58,377 nucleotides of DNA from UBA5109 sp964606735 (GCA_964606735.1 CAZSHI010000012.1:1-58377); one strand, 5' to 3'. Positions 25,990 to 33,340 are shown, counted from the first letter of the stretch. Made by a program: numbers and translations. The notes: generated by a model not told the origin, from the letters alone.

Positions 25990-27339
25990 ATGAAGCCTAG
26001 ACTCAGCAGCAAAGAGACTCTACTGCAGTTACGCGACAGACGATTCCTGACCATTCTGGTACTGGGTTTTGTCAGTGGCTTCCCCTGGGTGCTGCATGGC
26101 ACGGTACTCTCTTTGTGGATGTTCAGTGAAGGATCCACCCGCTCGGCCATTGGCTATATTGGCGTGGTGGGTTCCATCTATGCCTTTAACTGGGTCTGGG
26201 CACCACTGGTCGACAGTATTCGTCTGCCAGTTCTGTATAAACTGCTGGGTCAGCGTCGTTCCTGGCTGATGCTGACCATGTCGTTGATTGTACTGTTCTG
26301 TTTTCTGATGAGTTTTACCTCACCAGCCGACAACCTGCTGCCCGTTGGGCTGCTGGCCCTGGGTATAGCTGCGGCATCAGCTACTCAGGATATCGTGGTG
26401 GATGCCTACCGTATCAATCTGTTCACACGTGATGAAATGGATGACAAGATTCCACTGGCCTCGGCAGTCAATACCACTGGCTGGTATTCCGGTTTCAGCT
26501 TTATCGGTGGGGCAGCGGCCCTGTGGCTGGGCGGCGAAACCATTGGCCTGAGCTGGCCGCTGGTCTATCAGATTCTGGCACTGGGCTTTGCGCTTTTCAT
26601 GGTATTGATCTGCCTCTCGCCAGAACCGCCTCACCGTATCAGTGACAGCGATGGGGCGCTGCAAAAGCAGAGCTTTAGTGAATGGCTCAATGAACACGTG
26701 GTGATTCCCTTTGGTGATTTTTTCCAGCGCTGTGGGCTCAAGTTTGGTTTTGCGCTGCTGCTGTTTTTGCTGATCTTTCGTATCGGTGAAGCCATGCTGG
26801 GACGTATGAGCATCATTTTCTATCCGGAGCTCGGATTTAGCACCGATGAAATTGCACTGTATTCTCGTTTTTTGGGCGGCCTGTCCACGGTTATCTTTTC
26901 CATCGTTGGTGCCCTGATCAACACACGCTTCGGTATCATTCGCGGCATGTTTATCGGCGGGGTGGTGATGGCATCTTCCAATCTGCTTTATGCCCTGATG
27001 GCGGTGGTGGGTCCGGAACCCTGGCTGTTCGTGCTGACACTGCTGGTGGATAACTTTACCCAGGCCTTTGCTGTAGTAGCTGTGATTTCCTTTATGTCCT
27101 ATTTCGCCAGTGAGGTATACACCGGCACCCAGTTTGCCCTGATGACCTCCATTTCCAACTTCGGACGTACCACCCTGTCTGCTGGCAGTGGGGCACTGGT
27201 TGATGGTCTGGGTGGCAACTGGATGCTGTTCTTTGTGCTCACCACGCTGGCAGTGATTCCGGGACTCATACTCCTGCTCTGGCTGGGCAAAAATCTGCCG
27301 GCCAATACCGTCAACCGGGGCAGTGGTGAGGGCGGCTGA
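25990..27339 (+). CDS. AmpG-like muropeptide permease (MFS, PAT family)
   Basis: Encodes 449 residues with 12 or more predicted helices. The N-terminal part (GFVSGFPWVLHGTVLSLWM, GYIGVVGSIYAFNWVWAPLVDSI) and ATQDIVVDAYRINLF are characteristic of the AmpG/acetyl-CoA transporter family, which imports anhydromuropeptides for peptidoglycan recycling. It lies directly after uppP. A paralogue with another substrate cannot be excluded, because AmpG-type permeases occur in more than one copy in some pseudomonads. Confidence 0.8.
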   Translation: MKPRLSSKETLLQLRDRRFLTILVLGFVSGFPWVLHGTVLSLWMFSEGSTRSAIGYIGVVGSIYAFNWVWAPLVDSIRLPVLYKLLGQRRSWLMLTMSLIVLFCFLMSFTSPADNLLPVGLLALGIAAASATQDIVVDAYRINLFTRDEMDDKIPLASAVNTTGWYSGFSFIGGAAALWLGGETIGLSWPLVYQILALGFALFMVLICLSPEPPHRISDSDGALQKQSFSEWLNEHVVIPFGDFFQRCGLKFGFALLLFLLIFRIGEAMLGRMSIIFYPELGFSTDEIALYSRFLGGLSTVIFSIVGALINTRFGIIRGMFIGGVVMASSNLLYALMAVVGPEPWLFVLTLLVDNFTQAFAVVAVISFMSYFASEVYTGTQFALMTSISNFGRTTLSAGSGALVDGLGGNWMLFFVLTTLAVIPGLILLLWLGKNLPANTVNRGSGEGG

Positions 27340-27438
27340 GGCAGCGTAAAAGTCAGAATATCGCCATAATTGCAGCATGGAATTGGCAGATTTGTCTGTT
27401 CTAATTCACCTTAGCAAGATAGTGACTGAGGTGAGCCC

Positions 27439-27594
27439 ATGGCCTGTTTTAAAGAACGTAAAATCCCCAAGCACCTGATTATCCAGGAAGAGTTTGAATT
27501 CGAACAGAAATCGAAAATCAGCCTTACCAAGGTGCTGATGTATACCCTCCTTTTGTTTGCGCTGAGTTATTCGGTGATGCTGGTATTGGTATAG
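27439..27594 (+). CDS. Small single-helix membrane protein, 51 residues
   Basis: Begins MACFKERKIPKHLIIQEEFEFEQ and ends with a hydrophobic helix (about residues 32-51, VLMYTLLLFALSYSVMLVLV) at the extreme C-terminus. A strong ribosome site GAGGTGAG (27428-27435) lies just before the ATG. A charged N-terminal part followed by a tail-anchor-like helix suggests a small inner-membrane protein; no family is recognised. It lies 99 bases after the AmpG-like gene in the same direction. Confidence 0.6.
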   Translation: MACFKERKIPKHLIIQEEFEFEQKSKISLTKVLMYTLLLFALSYSVMLVLV

Positions 27595-27745
27595 CCTTAG
27601 TGATTTAGGGAAATACTCTAGTCAAAATAATACCTTTTTCTATAAGTCTGCTATCTATCCTTAGTGGACATTCTGAGCCAATGGTTAATCTGATAAATAT
27701 TCGTCCAATTCCCAACTCATCGACAGCTTCATTCCTTCCTAGGAA

Positions 27746-27773
27746 TTGCTGTACTTATCAGCTATATTATTCT
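27746..27773 (+). promoter_or_regulatory. Possible promoter of the cytochrome/flavoprotein operon
   Basis: TTGCTG (27746-27751) and TATTCT (27768-27773) are 16 bases apart in the 222-base gap before the cytochrome gene. An inverted repeat, TGCATA-TTT-TATGCA (27773-27787), follows the -10 box at once, a typical place for a repressor site. Confidence 0.4.
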
Positions 27774-27816
27774 GCATATTTTATGCATAATTTAAGGTGG
27801 TCTAGGGGGGGGCAAG

Positions 27817-28122
27817 TTGGAACTATTCAAAAATATTAGCCTGATGGTTAGTTTAAGTTTTCTGAGCACACAGGCTTTGGCTCAGGCGGCTGATGAATGG
27901 GAATCTGGTGAGCAGATTTATGAAAAAATCTGTCAACATTGCCATACCCAGAATGTTGGGCCTGTATTAACCGGGCGAAACCTGCCGGCAATTTATTTTG
28001 CCACCATTGCACGCAACGGTTTGAATGCAATGCCTGCGTTCAGGCCATCCGAACTATCTGCCGAGGATCTTGAAAAAGTTGCGACGTATTTAAGTCAGCT
28101 GTCTGCCGAGGATAGTCAATGA
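27817..28122 (+). CDS. Secreted cytochrome c (PchC-like, electron acceptor of the flavoprotein)
   Basis: Encodes 101 residues from a TTG start preceded by a G-rich ribosome site (27804-27812). A signal peptide (about 1-22, ending ALAQA) is followed by one class I heme site, CQHCH (near residue 39), and a distal Met in AMPAF. The mature protein is about 80 residues, the size of the cytochrome subunit of p-cresol methylhydroxylase. The stop overlaps the next start (ATGA), and the VAO-type flavoprotein lies two genes on, so electron transfer between them is the likely role. Confidence 0.88.
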   Translation: MELFKNISLMVSLSFLSTQALAQAADEWESGEQIYEKICQHCHTQNVGPVLTGRNLPAIYFATIARNGLNAMPAFRPSELSAEDLEKVATYLSQLSAEDSQ

Positions 28123-28604
28123 AACTGAAGCTTTCTCGGCGTCAGACTATGCAGATGCTAACTAGTTTGCCGTTTTTCCATTTTTCGCCAAAAGCTGTCG
28201 CTTTTAGTCATCGAACAGAACAGTCTGAGGCAGTAGTGTTGGTCACTCTGAATAGTCCAACCAGTCAAGCTTTCGCTCACAAGGCCAGCTCTATGCTTGA
28301 TAGTGTCCAACTCGTGGTAGATATCAATCAGATCGATACATTCTCCTCATTGAACAGTTTGCCAAAAAATATACTCCTAATTGGTTTGATCTCTGAAGCC
28401 GAAAAAATTCTTGTCGATACCTTTGTACAAAACAGACGGGGCTATCTAAAGACGAGCGGATATTTACATGAAGGCAATTACACTGCTTCAAAGCTAGATG
28501 AGTTGCTTGATGCAAGCATCCAACATGCTATGGGCACCAGCAAAGCGAGCCATACAGAGGTCTTAGGAGCAGGAAACCTCAGCAGTTTCTTTGCCTATAT
28601 TTAA
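28119..28604 (+). CDS. Tat-signal protein of unknown function between cytochrome and flavoprotein (PchX position)
   Basis: Encodes 161 residues. The N-terminus, KLKLSRRQTMQMLTSLPFF, looks like a twin-arginine export signal (RR followed by a hydrophobic run). The rest shows no cofactor motif: an alternating hydrophobic stretch (VVLVTLNSPTS) and a Ser-rich tail. The start overlaps the cytochrome stop, and the flavoprotein starts 47 bases after its end. In Pseudomonas putida p-cresol operons an uncharacterised gene, pchX, sits between pchC and pchF; this gene holds that place. Sequence homology to PchX is not verified. Confidence 0.7.
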   Translation: MKLKLSRRQTMQMLTSLPFFHFSPKAVAFSHRTEQSEAVVLVTLNSPTSQAFAHKASSMLDSVQLVVDINQIDTFSSLNSLPKNILLIGLISEAEKILVDTFVQNRRGYLKTSGYLHEGNYTASKLDELLDASIQHAMGTSKASHTEVLGAGNLSSFFAYI

Positions 28605-28651
28605 ACCTAAAGCGCCTATACACAAAGAGATGAAATTATCAGGAGAAGTAC

Positions 28652-30193
28652 ATGGCTGATTTCAACATTTTACCACAGGGCATATCAGCTCAGGATTTTG
28701 GCAATGCCATTGACGAGTATGCGGCCGTTGTTGGTGACGACAATGTATTTGTATCTGCGGAAAACTTGGCCAGTTACAACAAAATAATGATTCCGGCAGA
28801 TAACTTTGACCATGCGCCTTCTGCAGCCATCGCACCAGCGTCGACAGAAGAAGTGCAAGCCATTATCAATATTTGTGACAAATACACGATTCCGGTATGG
28901 CCAATTTCAACCGGCAAAAACTTTGGTTATGGATCAGCAGCCTGTGCGACGAGAGGACAGATAATTCTAGACCTGCGTCGTATGAACAGAATTCTTGAAG
29001 TGGATGCCGATCTGGGGACAGCGCTGGTGGAGCCGGGCGTCACCTACCAACAGTTAAAGGATTATCTGGTAGAGAACAACATTCCATTATGGTTGTCACC
29101 ACCGGCACCGTCCGCCATAGCAAGCCCTCTGGGGAATGCCATCGACAGGGGCGTCGGTTATACCCCTTATGGAGATAATTTTTTCTTTTCCTGTGGTATG
29201 GAAGTGGTGCTGGCAAATGGAGAAATACTCCGAACCGGCATGGGAGGCATGCCCAATTCCAATACCTGGCAGGTATTCAAGTGGGGCTATGGTCCCTATC
29301 TGGATGGTATTTTCACCCAGTCCAACTATGGGGTGGTGACCAAGCTGGGGATGTGGCTGATGCCGGAGCCGCCGGCTTTCAAGCCCTTTGTGATTCGCTT
29401 TCCCAATGATAGTGATATTGAAAAAGCCATTGATATTATGCGTCCTCTGCGAATAGCCCAGATTATTCCCAATGCCGTTGTGATTGCTCATGCCCTGTGG
29501 GAAGGCGGTTCCGAAGTTGTGCGTTCTGATTATTATCAGGGGGAAGGTTCAATATCCGACGAGGCCGTGGAGCGTATGAAGGCTGACCTAGGGATGGGTG
29601 CATGGAATATATATGCGGGTCTCTATGGCACACCCGAACAGATAGAGCTTAATTGGAATATAGTCACGGGTGCATTTGCTGGAAGTGGCGCCACTATCCA
29701 GGAAGAAGCAGACCTTGTGGGGAATAGTACCTTTGACTATAGAGCGAAACTGATGCGAGGTGATATGACCCTTAAAGAATTCGGACTCTATAACTGGCGT
29801 GGTGGTGGTGGGTCAGCTTGGTTTGCGCCGGTTGCGCAGGCAAAGGGTTCTGAAGGCTTGCGGCAAATGGAACTGGCCAAAGAAATATTAGGAAGATATG
29901 GTTTCGATTATGTTGCCGAATATATCGTGGGCTGGCGCGAAGGCCACCATATTATAGATTTACTGTTTAACAGAAATGATCCTGAAGAAGCCCAACGGGC
30001 AAATCAGTGTTTCAATGAATTGCTGGATGAATTTACGGCAAGAGGCTGGGGTTCCTATCGTACCAATATCGCCTTTATGGACAAGGTAGCTGACAGTTTT
30101 GGCACCGTCAAAAAGGATGTGAATCAGAGCATCAAACGTGCACTTGATCCCAAAGGCATTATCGCGCCAGGAAAATCCGGAATTTACACTTAA
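28652..30193 (+). CDS. VAO-family FAD oxidoreductase, 4-cresol dehydrogenase (hydroxylating)-like flavoprotein
   Basis: Encodes 513 residues, aligning along its length with vanillyl-alcohol oxidase and p-cresol methylhydroxylase. The FAD-binding part contains PISTGKNFGYGSA; GNAIDRGVGYTPYGDNF and GMEVVLANGEILRTGMG follow; the end is GWGSYRTNIAFMDK then LDPKGIIAPGKSG. The phenol-binding Tyr and Tyr-Arg pair of the family (GYG and SYRT) are kept, so a para-substituted phenol is the probable substrate. The usual flavin-linking His or Tyr position appears to be Ser388. No signal peptide. The cytochrome gene upstream is the likely electron acceptor. Confidence 0.88.
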   Translation: MADFNILPQGISAQDFGNAIDEYAAVVGDDNVFVSAENLASYNKIMIPADNFDHAPSAAIAPASTEEVQAIINICDKYTIPVWPISTGKNFGYGSAACATRGQIILDLRRMNRILEVDADLGTALVEPGVTYQQLKDYLVENNIPLWLSPPAPSAIASPLGNAIDRGVGYTPYGDNFFFSCGMEVVLANGEILRTGMGGMPNSNTWQVFKWGYGPYLDGIFTQSNYGVVTKLGMWLMPEPPAFKPFVIRFPNDSDIEKAIDIMRPLRIAQIIPNAVVIAHALWEGGSEVVRSDYYQGEGSISDEAVERMKADLGMGAWNIYAGLYGTPEQIELNWNIVTGAFAGSGATIQEEADLVGNSTFDYRAKLMRGDMTLKEFGLYNWRGGGGSAWFAPVAQAKGSEGLRQMELAKEILGRYGFDYVAEYIVGWREGHHIIDLLFNRNDPEEAQRANQCFNELLDEFTARGWGSYRTNIAFMDKVADSFGTVKKDVNQSIKRALDPKGIIAPGKSGIYT

Positions 30194-30309
30194 TAAGATA
30201 ATTCATAACTGGCTTTTTAGTGCTAGCTTTCCAGCCAGGATTTATGATTCTGCTAACAACCTAAAGTAATTGGATTTTACTGTAATTACTTTTATATGAG
30301 GTGAAGTAC

Positions 30310-30612
30310 ATGTCGGCTTATTTAATTGCAAACTATAAAATAACCAATCCCGAAGAATATAAATCTTATATGCCTGCAGTAATGCCTACTTTAGAAGCGC
30401 ATGGAGTAGAAGTTTTAGTCGCTGATTATAACAGTGAGGTTTTAGAGGGAACTCCAAGTAACGTATCAGTTATTTTACGTTTTCCTTCAAAAGAAGCAGC
30501 TCGCGCTTGGTACAATTCTCCTGAGTATCAGGCAATCATTCATCACAGAACAGATAATACAGAAGGTTTTGTTGTATTTGCGGATCAATTCTCTTTTCCA
30601 AATGATAATTAA
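30310..30612 (+). CDS. DUF1330 domain protein
   Basis: Encodes 100 residues of the DUF1330 fold, a dimeric ferredoxin-like alpha/beta barrel: MSAYLIANYKITNPEEYKSYMPAVMPTL, LEGTPSNVSVILRFPSKEAARAWYNSPEYQ, HHRTDNTEGFVVFADQ. Function is unknown in general. GAGGTGA (30297-30303) is correctly spaced for ATG at 30310, so the in-frame GTG at 30301 is not used. Its codons are clearly more AT-rich than those of surrounding core genes, which suggests later acquisition together with the genes on either side. Confidence 0.88.
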   Translation: MSAYLIANYKITNPEEYKSYMPAVMPTLEAHGVEVLVADYNSEVLEGTPSNVSVILRFPSKEAARAWYNSPEYQAIIHHRTDNTEGFVVFADQFSFPNDN

Positions 30613-30623
30613 TTATAGAGCCT

Positions 30624-30653
30624 AATGTCTGCTTATGGCCGAAAGCGGTCATT
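30624..30653. repeat. Intergenic hairpin element
   Basis: AATGTCTGCTT (30624-30634) pairs with AAGCGGTCATT (30643-30653) with one mismatch and one G-U pair around loop ATGGCCGA. It lies between the convergent DUF1330 and XRE genes. It resembles dispersed intergenic hairpins of marine gammaproteobacteria and may serve as a weak bidirectional terminator. Confidence 0.45.
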
Positions 30654-30656
30654 TGC

Positions 30657-30989
30657 TTAATGTGTTTCTAGTGCTTGCTCTTCTAAACAATGGTCAATGA
30701 ATTTATTGACCAGCATTTTATTCTCTTCATTTAATCTTTCTAAACGTACTAAACTTTGAACATCAGAGTAGGGCTCATTCCCTAAGAAAAGGTCTTCAAT
30801 TGATACATCTAAGGCTTCTGAGATTAGTTTTACTGCAATAATTTTTAAATCAGTCAAATTTCCGCTTTCAATTAACTCTAATTCTTTTAATGAAACTCCG
30901 GCCAAATTTGCTAAATTATCTAAGTCTATTTGACAAGATTTTCTAAATTTTGAAATATTTGAGCCTAGCGTAGTGAGAATGTCAGTCAT
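30657..30989 (-). CDS. XRE-family helix-turn-helix regulator
   Basis: Encodes 110 residues. The helix-turn-helix reads ISKFRKSCQIDLDNLANLAGVSLKELELIESGN with the second helix recognisable, followed by a helical C-terminal part (RLERLNEENKMLVNKFIDHCLEEQ) that may dimerise. ATG at 30989 follows AAGGAAGG on the minus strand; an upstream in-frame ATG at 31118 would add residues coded across the promoter. The gene is AT-rich. It is convergent with DUF1330 and divergent from ffs, and may regulate itself or the cytochrome/flavoprotein set. Confidence 0.8.
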   Translation of the reverse strand: MTDILTTLGSNISKFRKSCQIDLDNLANLAGVSLKELELIESGNLTDLKIIAVKLISEALDVSIEDLFLGNEPYSDVQSLVRLERLNEENKMLVNKFIDHCLEEQALETH

Positions 30990-31019
30990 TTTCCTTCCTT
31001 GGGTTTTAAGTATCTGTAC

Positions 31020-31048
31020 TATATAACACTGGTGTATGAGATAGTTAA
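31020..31048 (-). promoter_or_regulatory. Promoter of the XRE regulator gene
   Basis: On the minus strand TTAACT (31048-31043) and TATATA (31025-31020) are 17 bases apart. The spacer contains an ACAC-TG-GTGT inverted repeat (31026-31035), a possible autoregulatory operator. Confidence 0.5.
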
Positions 31049-31105
31049 GCAGCTTGATTCCCCAGCCCCAGTACCAGATAATCCCTGTCTTGCATGAAAG
31101 GTGAG

Positions 31106-31120
31106 ATTTGGCGTCCAAAT
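31106..31120. repeat. Inverted repeat ATTTGG-CGT-CCAAAT upstream of ffs
   Basis: Perfect 6-base arms with a 3-base centre. It covers a weak -35-like TTGGCG (31108-31113) about 30 bases upstream of the SRP RNA 5' end, so it may be a regulatory site or a chance palindrome. Confidence 0.4.
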
Positions 31121-31141
31121 GCCTAAATTGCCATGATTTAT

Positions 31142-31253
31142 GGTATCTCTTGTCGGTCCCCTCGCAATGTCAGGTTGTAAACCCCGTCAGGCCCGGAAGG
31201 GAGCAGCGGTAGCAGCCAATGCATGTGCCGGGGTGTGGCTGGCAGGAGGTACC
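31142..31253 (+). ncRNA. ffs: Signal recognition particle RNA (4.5S type)
   Basis: About 112 bases with the conserved apical core GTCAGGCCCGGAAGGGAGCAGC and CATGTGCCGGGGTGTGGCTGGCAG. The 5' end GGTATCTCTTGTC pairs with the 3' end GGCAGGAGGTACC, allowing G-U pairs, closing the single long hairpin of gammaproteobacterial 4.5S RNA. With Ffh it targets membrane proteins to the translocon. Exact ends are set from the terminal helix. dnaX starts 29 bases later, a neighbour arrangement also known from pseudomonads. Confidence 0.95.
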
Positions 31254-31269
31254 TCCATCAGTAAACAGT

Positions 31270-31275
31270 TATAAT
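31270..31275 (+). promoter_or_regulatory. -10-like TATAAT just upstream of dnaX
   Basis: A perfect TATAAT lies 7 bases before the dnaX ATG. If used, transcription would start at or next to the ATG and give a leaderless message. No good -35 is seen at 16-18 bases upstream, which falls within the ffs 3' end. Confidence 0.35.
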
Positions 31276-31282
31276 AAACTCC

Positions 31283-33004
31283 ATGTCCTATCAGGTTCTG
31301 GCAAGAAAGTGGCGTCCCCGCTCATTCAAGGAAATGGCCGGACAGGGGCACGTGCTCAAAACCCTGGTCAATGCCCTCGATAACGAACGCCTGCACCATG
31401 CCTACCTGTTCACCGGTACCCGTGGTGTCGGCAAAACCACCATTGCCCGTATTTTGGCCCGCTGTCTCAACTGTGAAGAGGGTGTCACCTCCGAGCCCTG
31501 TGGCCAGTGCTCGGCCTGTACCGAAATCGAGGAAGGCCGCTTTATTGACCTGATTGAAGTGGATGCGGCCTCCCGTACCAAGGTGGAGGATACCCGCGAG
31601 TTGCTGGATAACGTGCAATACGCACCGACCCGTGGTCGCTACAAGATTTACCTGATTGACGAGGTGCACATGCTCTCCGGGCACAGTTTCAATGCCCTGC
31701 TCAAAACCCTGGAAGAGCCACCCCCGCACGTGAAGTTTCTGCTGGCCACCACCGACCCGCAGAAGCTACCGGTAACCGTATTGTCTCGCTGCCTGCAGTT
31801 TAACCTGAAGAACCTGAGTCCCGAGCTGATCAAGGAACACCTGCAGTTCATTCTGGAACAGGAAAAAATACCCTTTGAAGACGAGGCGCTCTGGCAGATC
31901 GGCCGAGCCGCGCGTGGTTCGGTGCGCGATGCCCTGACGCTGCTGGACCAGGCCATCTCCTTTTGTGATGGCAAAATCACCGACAGCGAGATTAGCAGCT
32001 TTTTGGGAACCATCAACCAGAGTGTGATTTATGAGCTGGTGGATGCCCTGATTGCCGGGGATGCCAAGACACTGCTTTCCATTATTAATATGGCAGCCGA
32101 GCAGTCACCGGATTTCACGTCCTTGCTGGAAGCACTGCTGTCTTATCTGCACCGGGTTGCCATTGCTCAGGTCGTGCCTGATGGCCTGGACAACTCAGAA
32201 GGTGATAAGCAGCAGGTGCTTACCCATGCCGAAGCAATGCCTGCCGAGAATGTGCAGCTTTACTACCAGATTGCCCTGAAAGGGCGCGAGGATATGCCGC
32301 TGGCAGTGGATGAGCGCTCCGGCATCGAGATGATTCTCCTGCGTATGCTGGCCTTTACCCCTGATGCGGCTGGTCATGGCGCTGTGAATACACCATCCGG
32401 TGAAAAAACACCCGATGCCGAGCGTTCAGCAAACAGTTCTCAGCCCGTCGAAAAAAAAAAGCCGCTAAAAACCATTGAAGTTCAGGATAAGCCTCGGCCT
32501 GAGCCAGCGCCAGCTGAAGGCAGGCCGGCAGCAAAGCCCCAGGAACCCGTTCAAACGACGTCCTCACTGTCTGAGAGCAAGAGCCCCATCAGTCTGGACG
32601 AACTCAAACCCGCAGACTGGATTCCCCTGTTTTATGCCCTGCAACTGTCGGGCATAACGCGCAGCATTGCTGCCCAGTGTCTGCTGACAGCGGTGCAGGG
32701 TAGGCACCTCAAACTGTCACTGGATAGCAGCCAGCAGGCCGTGTTCAGTGAAGAGCAGCAACAAAAAATTACCGCGGCATTGAGTGAGTATTTCGCCACT
32801 GATATCACGCTGGATATTGCCTTGGAAACACTGGACACTGATGAGGAAACCCCTGCTGGCTATCGGGCCAGAAAGCAGCTGGAGCGGCAGAAAAAGGCTG
32901 AAGAAATTTTCAAAAATGATGACAATGTAAAAATTCTAGTTGAACGCTTTGAAGGCAGTATCGTGCCGGACAGCATAGAGCCGCTGACACCGGAAGATTA
33001 TTAA
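31283..33004 (+). CDS. dnaX: DNA polymerase III subunits gamma and tau
   Basis: Encodes 573 residues. The clamp-loader ATPase part shows Walker A GTRGVGKTT (about 45-53), zinc cysteines in CLNCEEG and PCGQCSACTEI, Walker B LIDEVHML and the sensor motif LLATTDPQKLP. Domain III ends near residue 370. A basic/proline linker and the tau C-terminal domain follow. An A10 run (32451-32460, codons 390-393) is a slippage site: shifting -1 ends after five codons at TGA 32476-32478 and +1 after one codon, either giving a gamma-like product of about 395-398 residues. No Shine-Dalgarno precedes the ATG. Confidence 0.96.
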   Translation: MSYQVLARKWRPRSFKEMAGQGHVLKTLVNALDNERLHHAYLFTGTRGVGKTTIARILARCLNCEEGVTSEPCGQCSACTEIEEGRFIDLIEVDAASRTKVEDTRELLDNVQYAPTRGRYKIYLIDEVHMLSGHSFNALLKTLEEPPPHVKFLLATTDPQKLPVTVLSRCLQFNLKNLSPELIKEHLQFILEQEKIPFEDEALWQIGRAARGSVRDALTLLDQAISFCDGKITDSEISSFLGTINQSVIYELVDALIAGDAKTLLSIINMAAEQSPDFTSLLEALLSYLHRVAIAQVVPDGLDNSEGDKQQVLTHAEAMPAENVQLYYQIALKGREDMPLAVDERSGIEMILLRMLAFTPDAAGHGAVNTPSGEKTPDAERSANSSQPVEKKKPLKTIEVQDKPRPEPAPAEGRPAAKPQEPVQTTSSLSESKSPISLDELKPADWIPLFYALQLSGITRSIAAQCLLTAVQGRHLKLSLDSSQQAVFSEEQQQKITAALSEYFATDITLDIALETLDTDEETPAGYRARKQLERQKKAEEIFKNDDNVKILVERFEGSIVPDSIEPLTPEDY

Positions 33005-33019
33005 ACAAACGAGGTAGTG

Positions 33020-33340
33020 ATGGCAGATTTTTCCAGCCTGTTACAGCAGGCCAAGCAAATGCAGGAGCAGATGCAAAAAGCCCAGGAGGAGCTGGCCAAC
33101 AAGGAGCATGTCGGCGAGGCCGGTGCCGGACTGGTGCGGGTGACGGTCAATGGCAAGCATGAGGTCAAAAAAGTTGACCTTGATGCCTCGCTCATGCAGG
33201 AAGACAAGGAGCTTGTCGAAGATCTGGTGGCGGCAGCCATGAATGATGCCGTCAAGAAAGTGGCGGAAAGCAACAAGGATCAGTTGTCCGGCATGGCTGC
33301 CGGCCTGAATCTGCCGGAAGGTTTCAAATTCCCGTTCTGA
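33020..33340 (+). CDS. ybaB: Nucleoid-associated protein YbaB/EbfC
   Basis: Encodes 106 residues of the YbaB family: MADFSSLLQQAKQMQEQMQKAQEELANKEHVGEAGAGLVRVTVNGKHEVKKVDLD and a C-terminal AAGLNLPEGFKFPF. It is a small DNA-binding dimer. GAGG (33010-33013) spaces well for ATG at 33020, in preference to GTG at 33017. The gene sits between dnaX and recR in the standard dnaX-ybaB-recR operon, and its stop overlaps the recR start by one base. Confidence 0.95.
   Translation: MADFSSLLQQAKQMQEQMQKAQEELANKEHVGEAGAGLVRVTVNGKHEVKKVDLDASLMQEDKELVEDLVAAAMNDAVKKVAESNKDQLSGMAAGLNLPEGFKFPF

Noticed and set aside
26377..27378. Long minus-strand open frame opposite the AmpG-like gene
   Set aside because: It is a mirror of the plus-strand membrane protein, with His/Gln-rich composition and no domain; the plus-strand gene explains the open frame.
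30204..30246. Hairpin after the flavoprotein gene (CATAACTGGCT with AGCCAG and TTATG)
   Set aside because: Long loop, bulged stem and no T-run; not convincing as a terminator.
31108..31137. Promoter of ffs (TTGGCG with CATGAT)
   Set aside because: Both boxes match consensus poorly; only the overlapping palindrome was reported.
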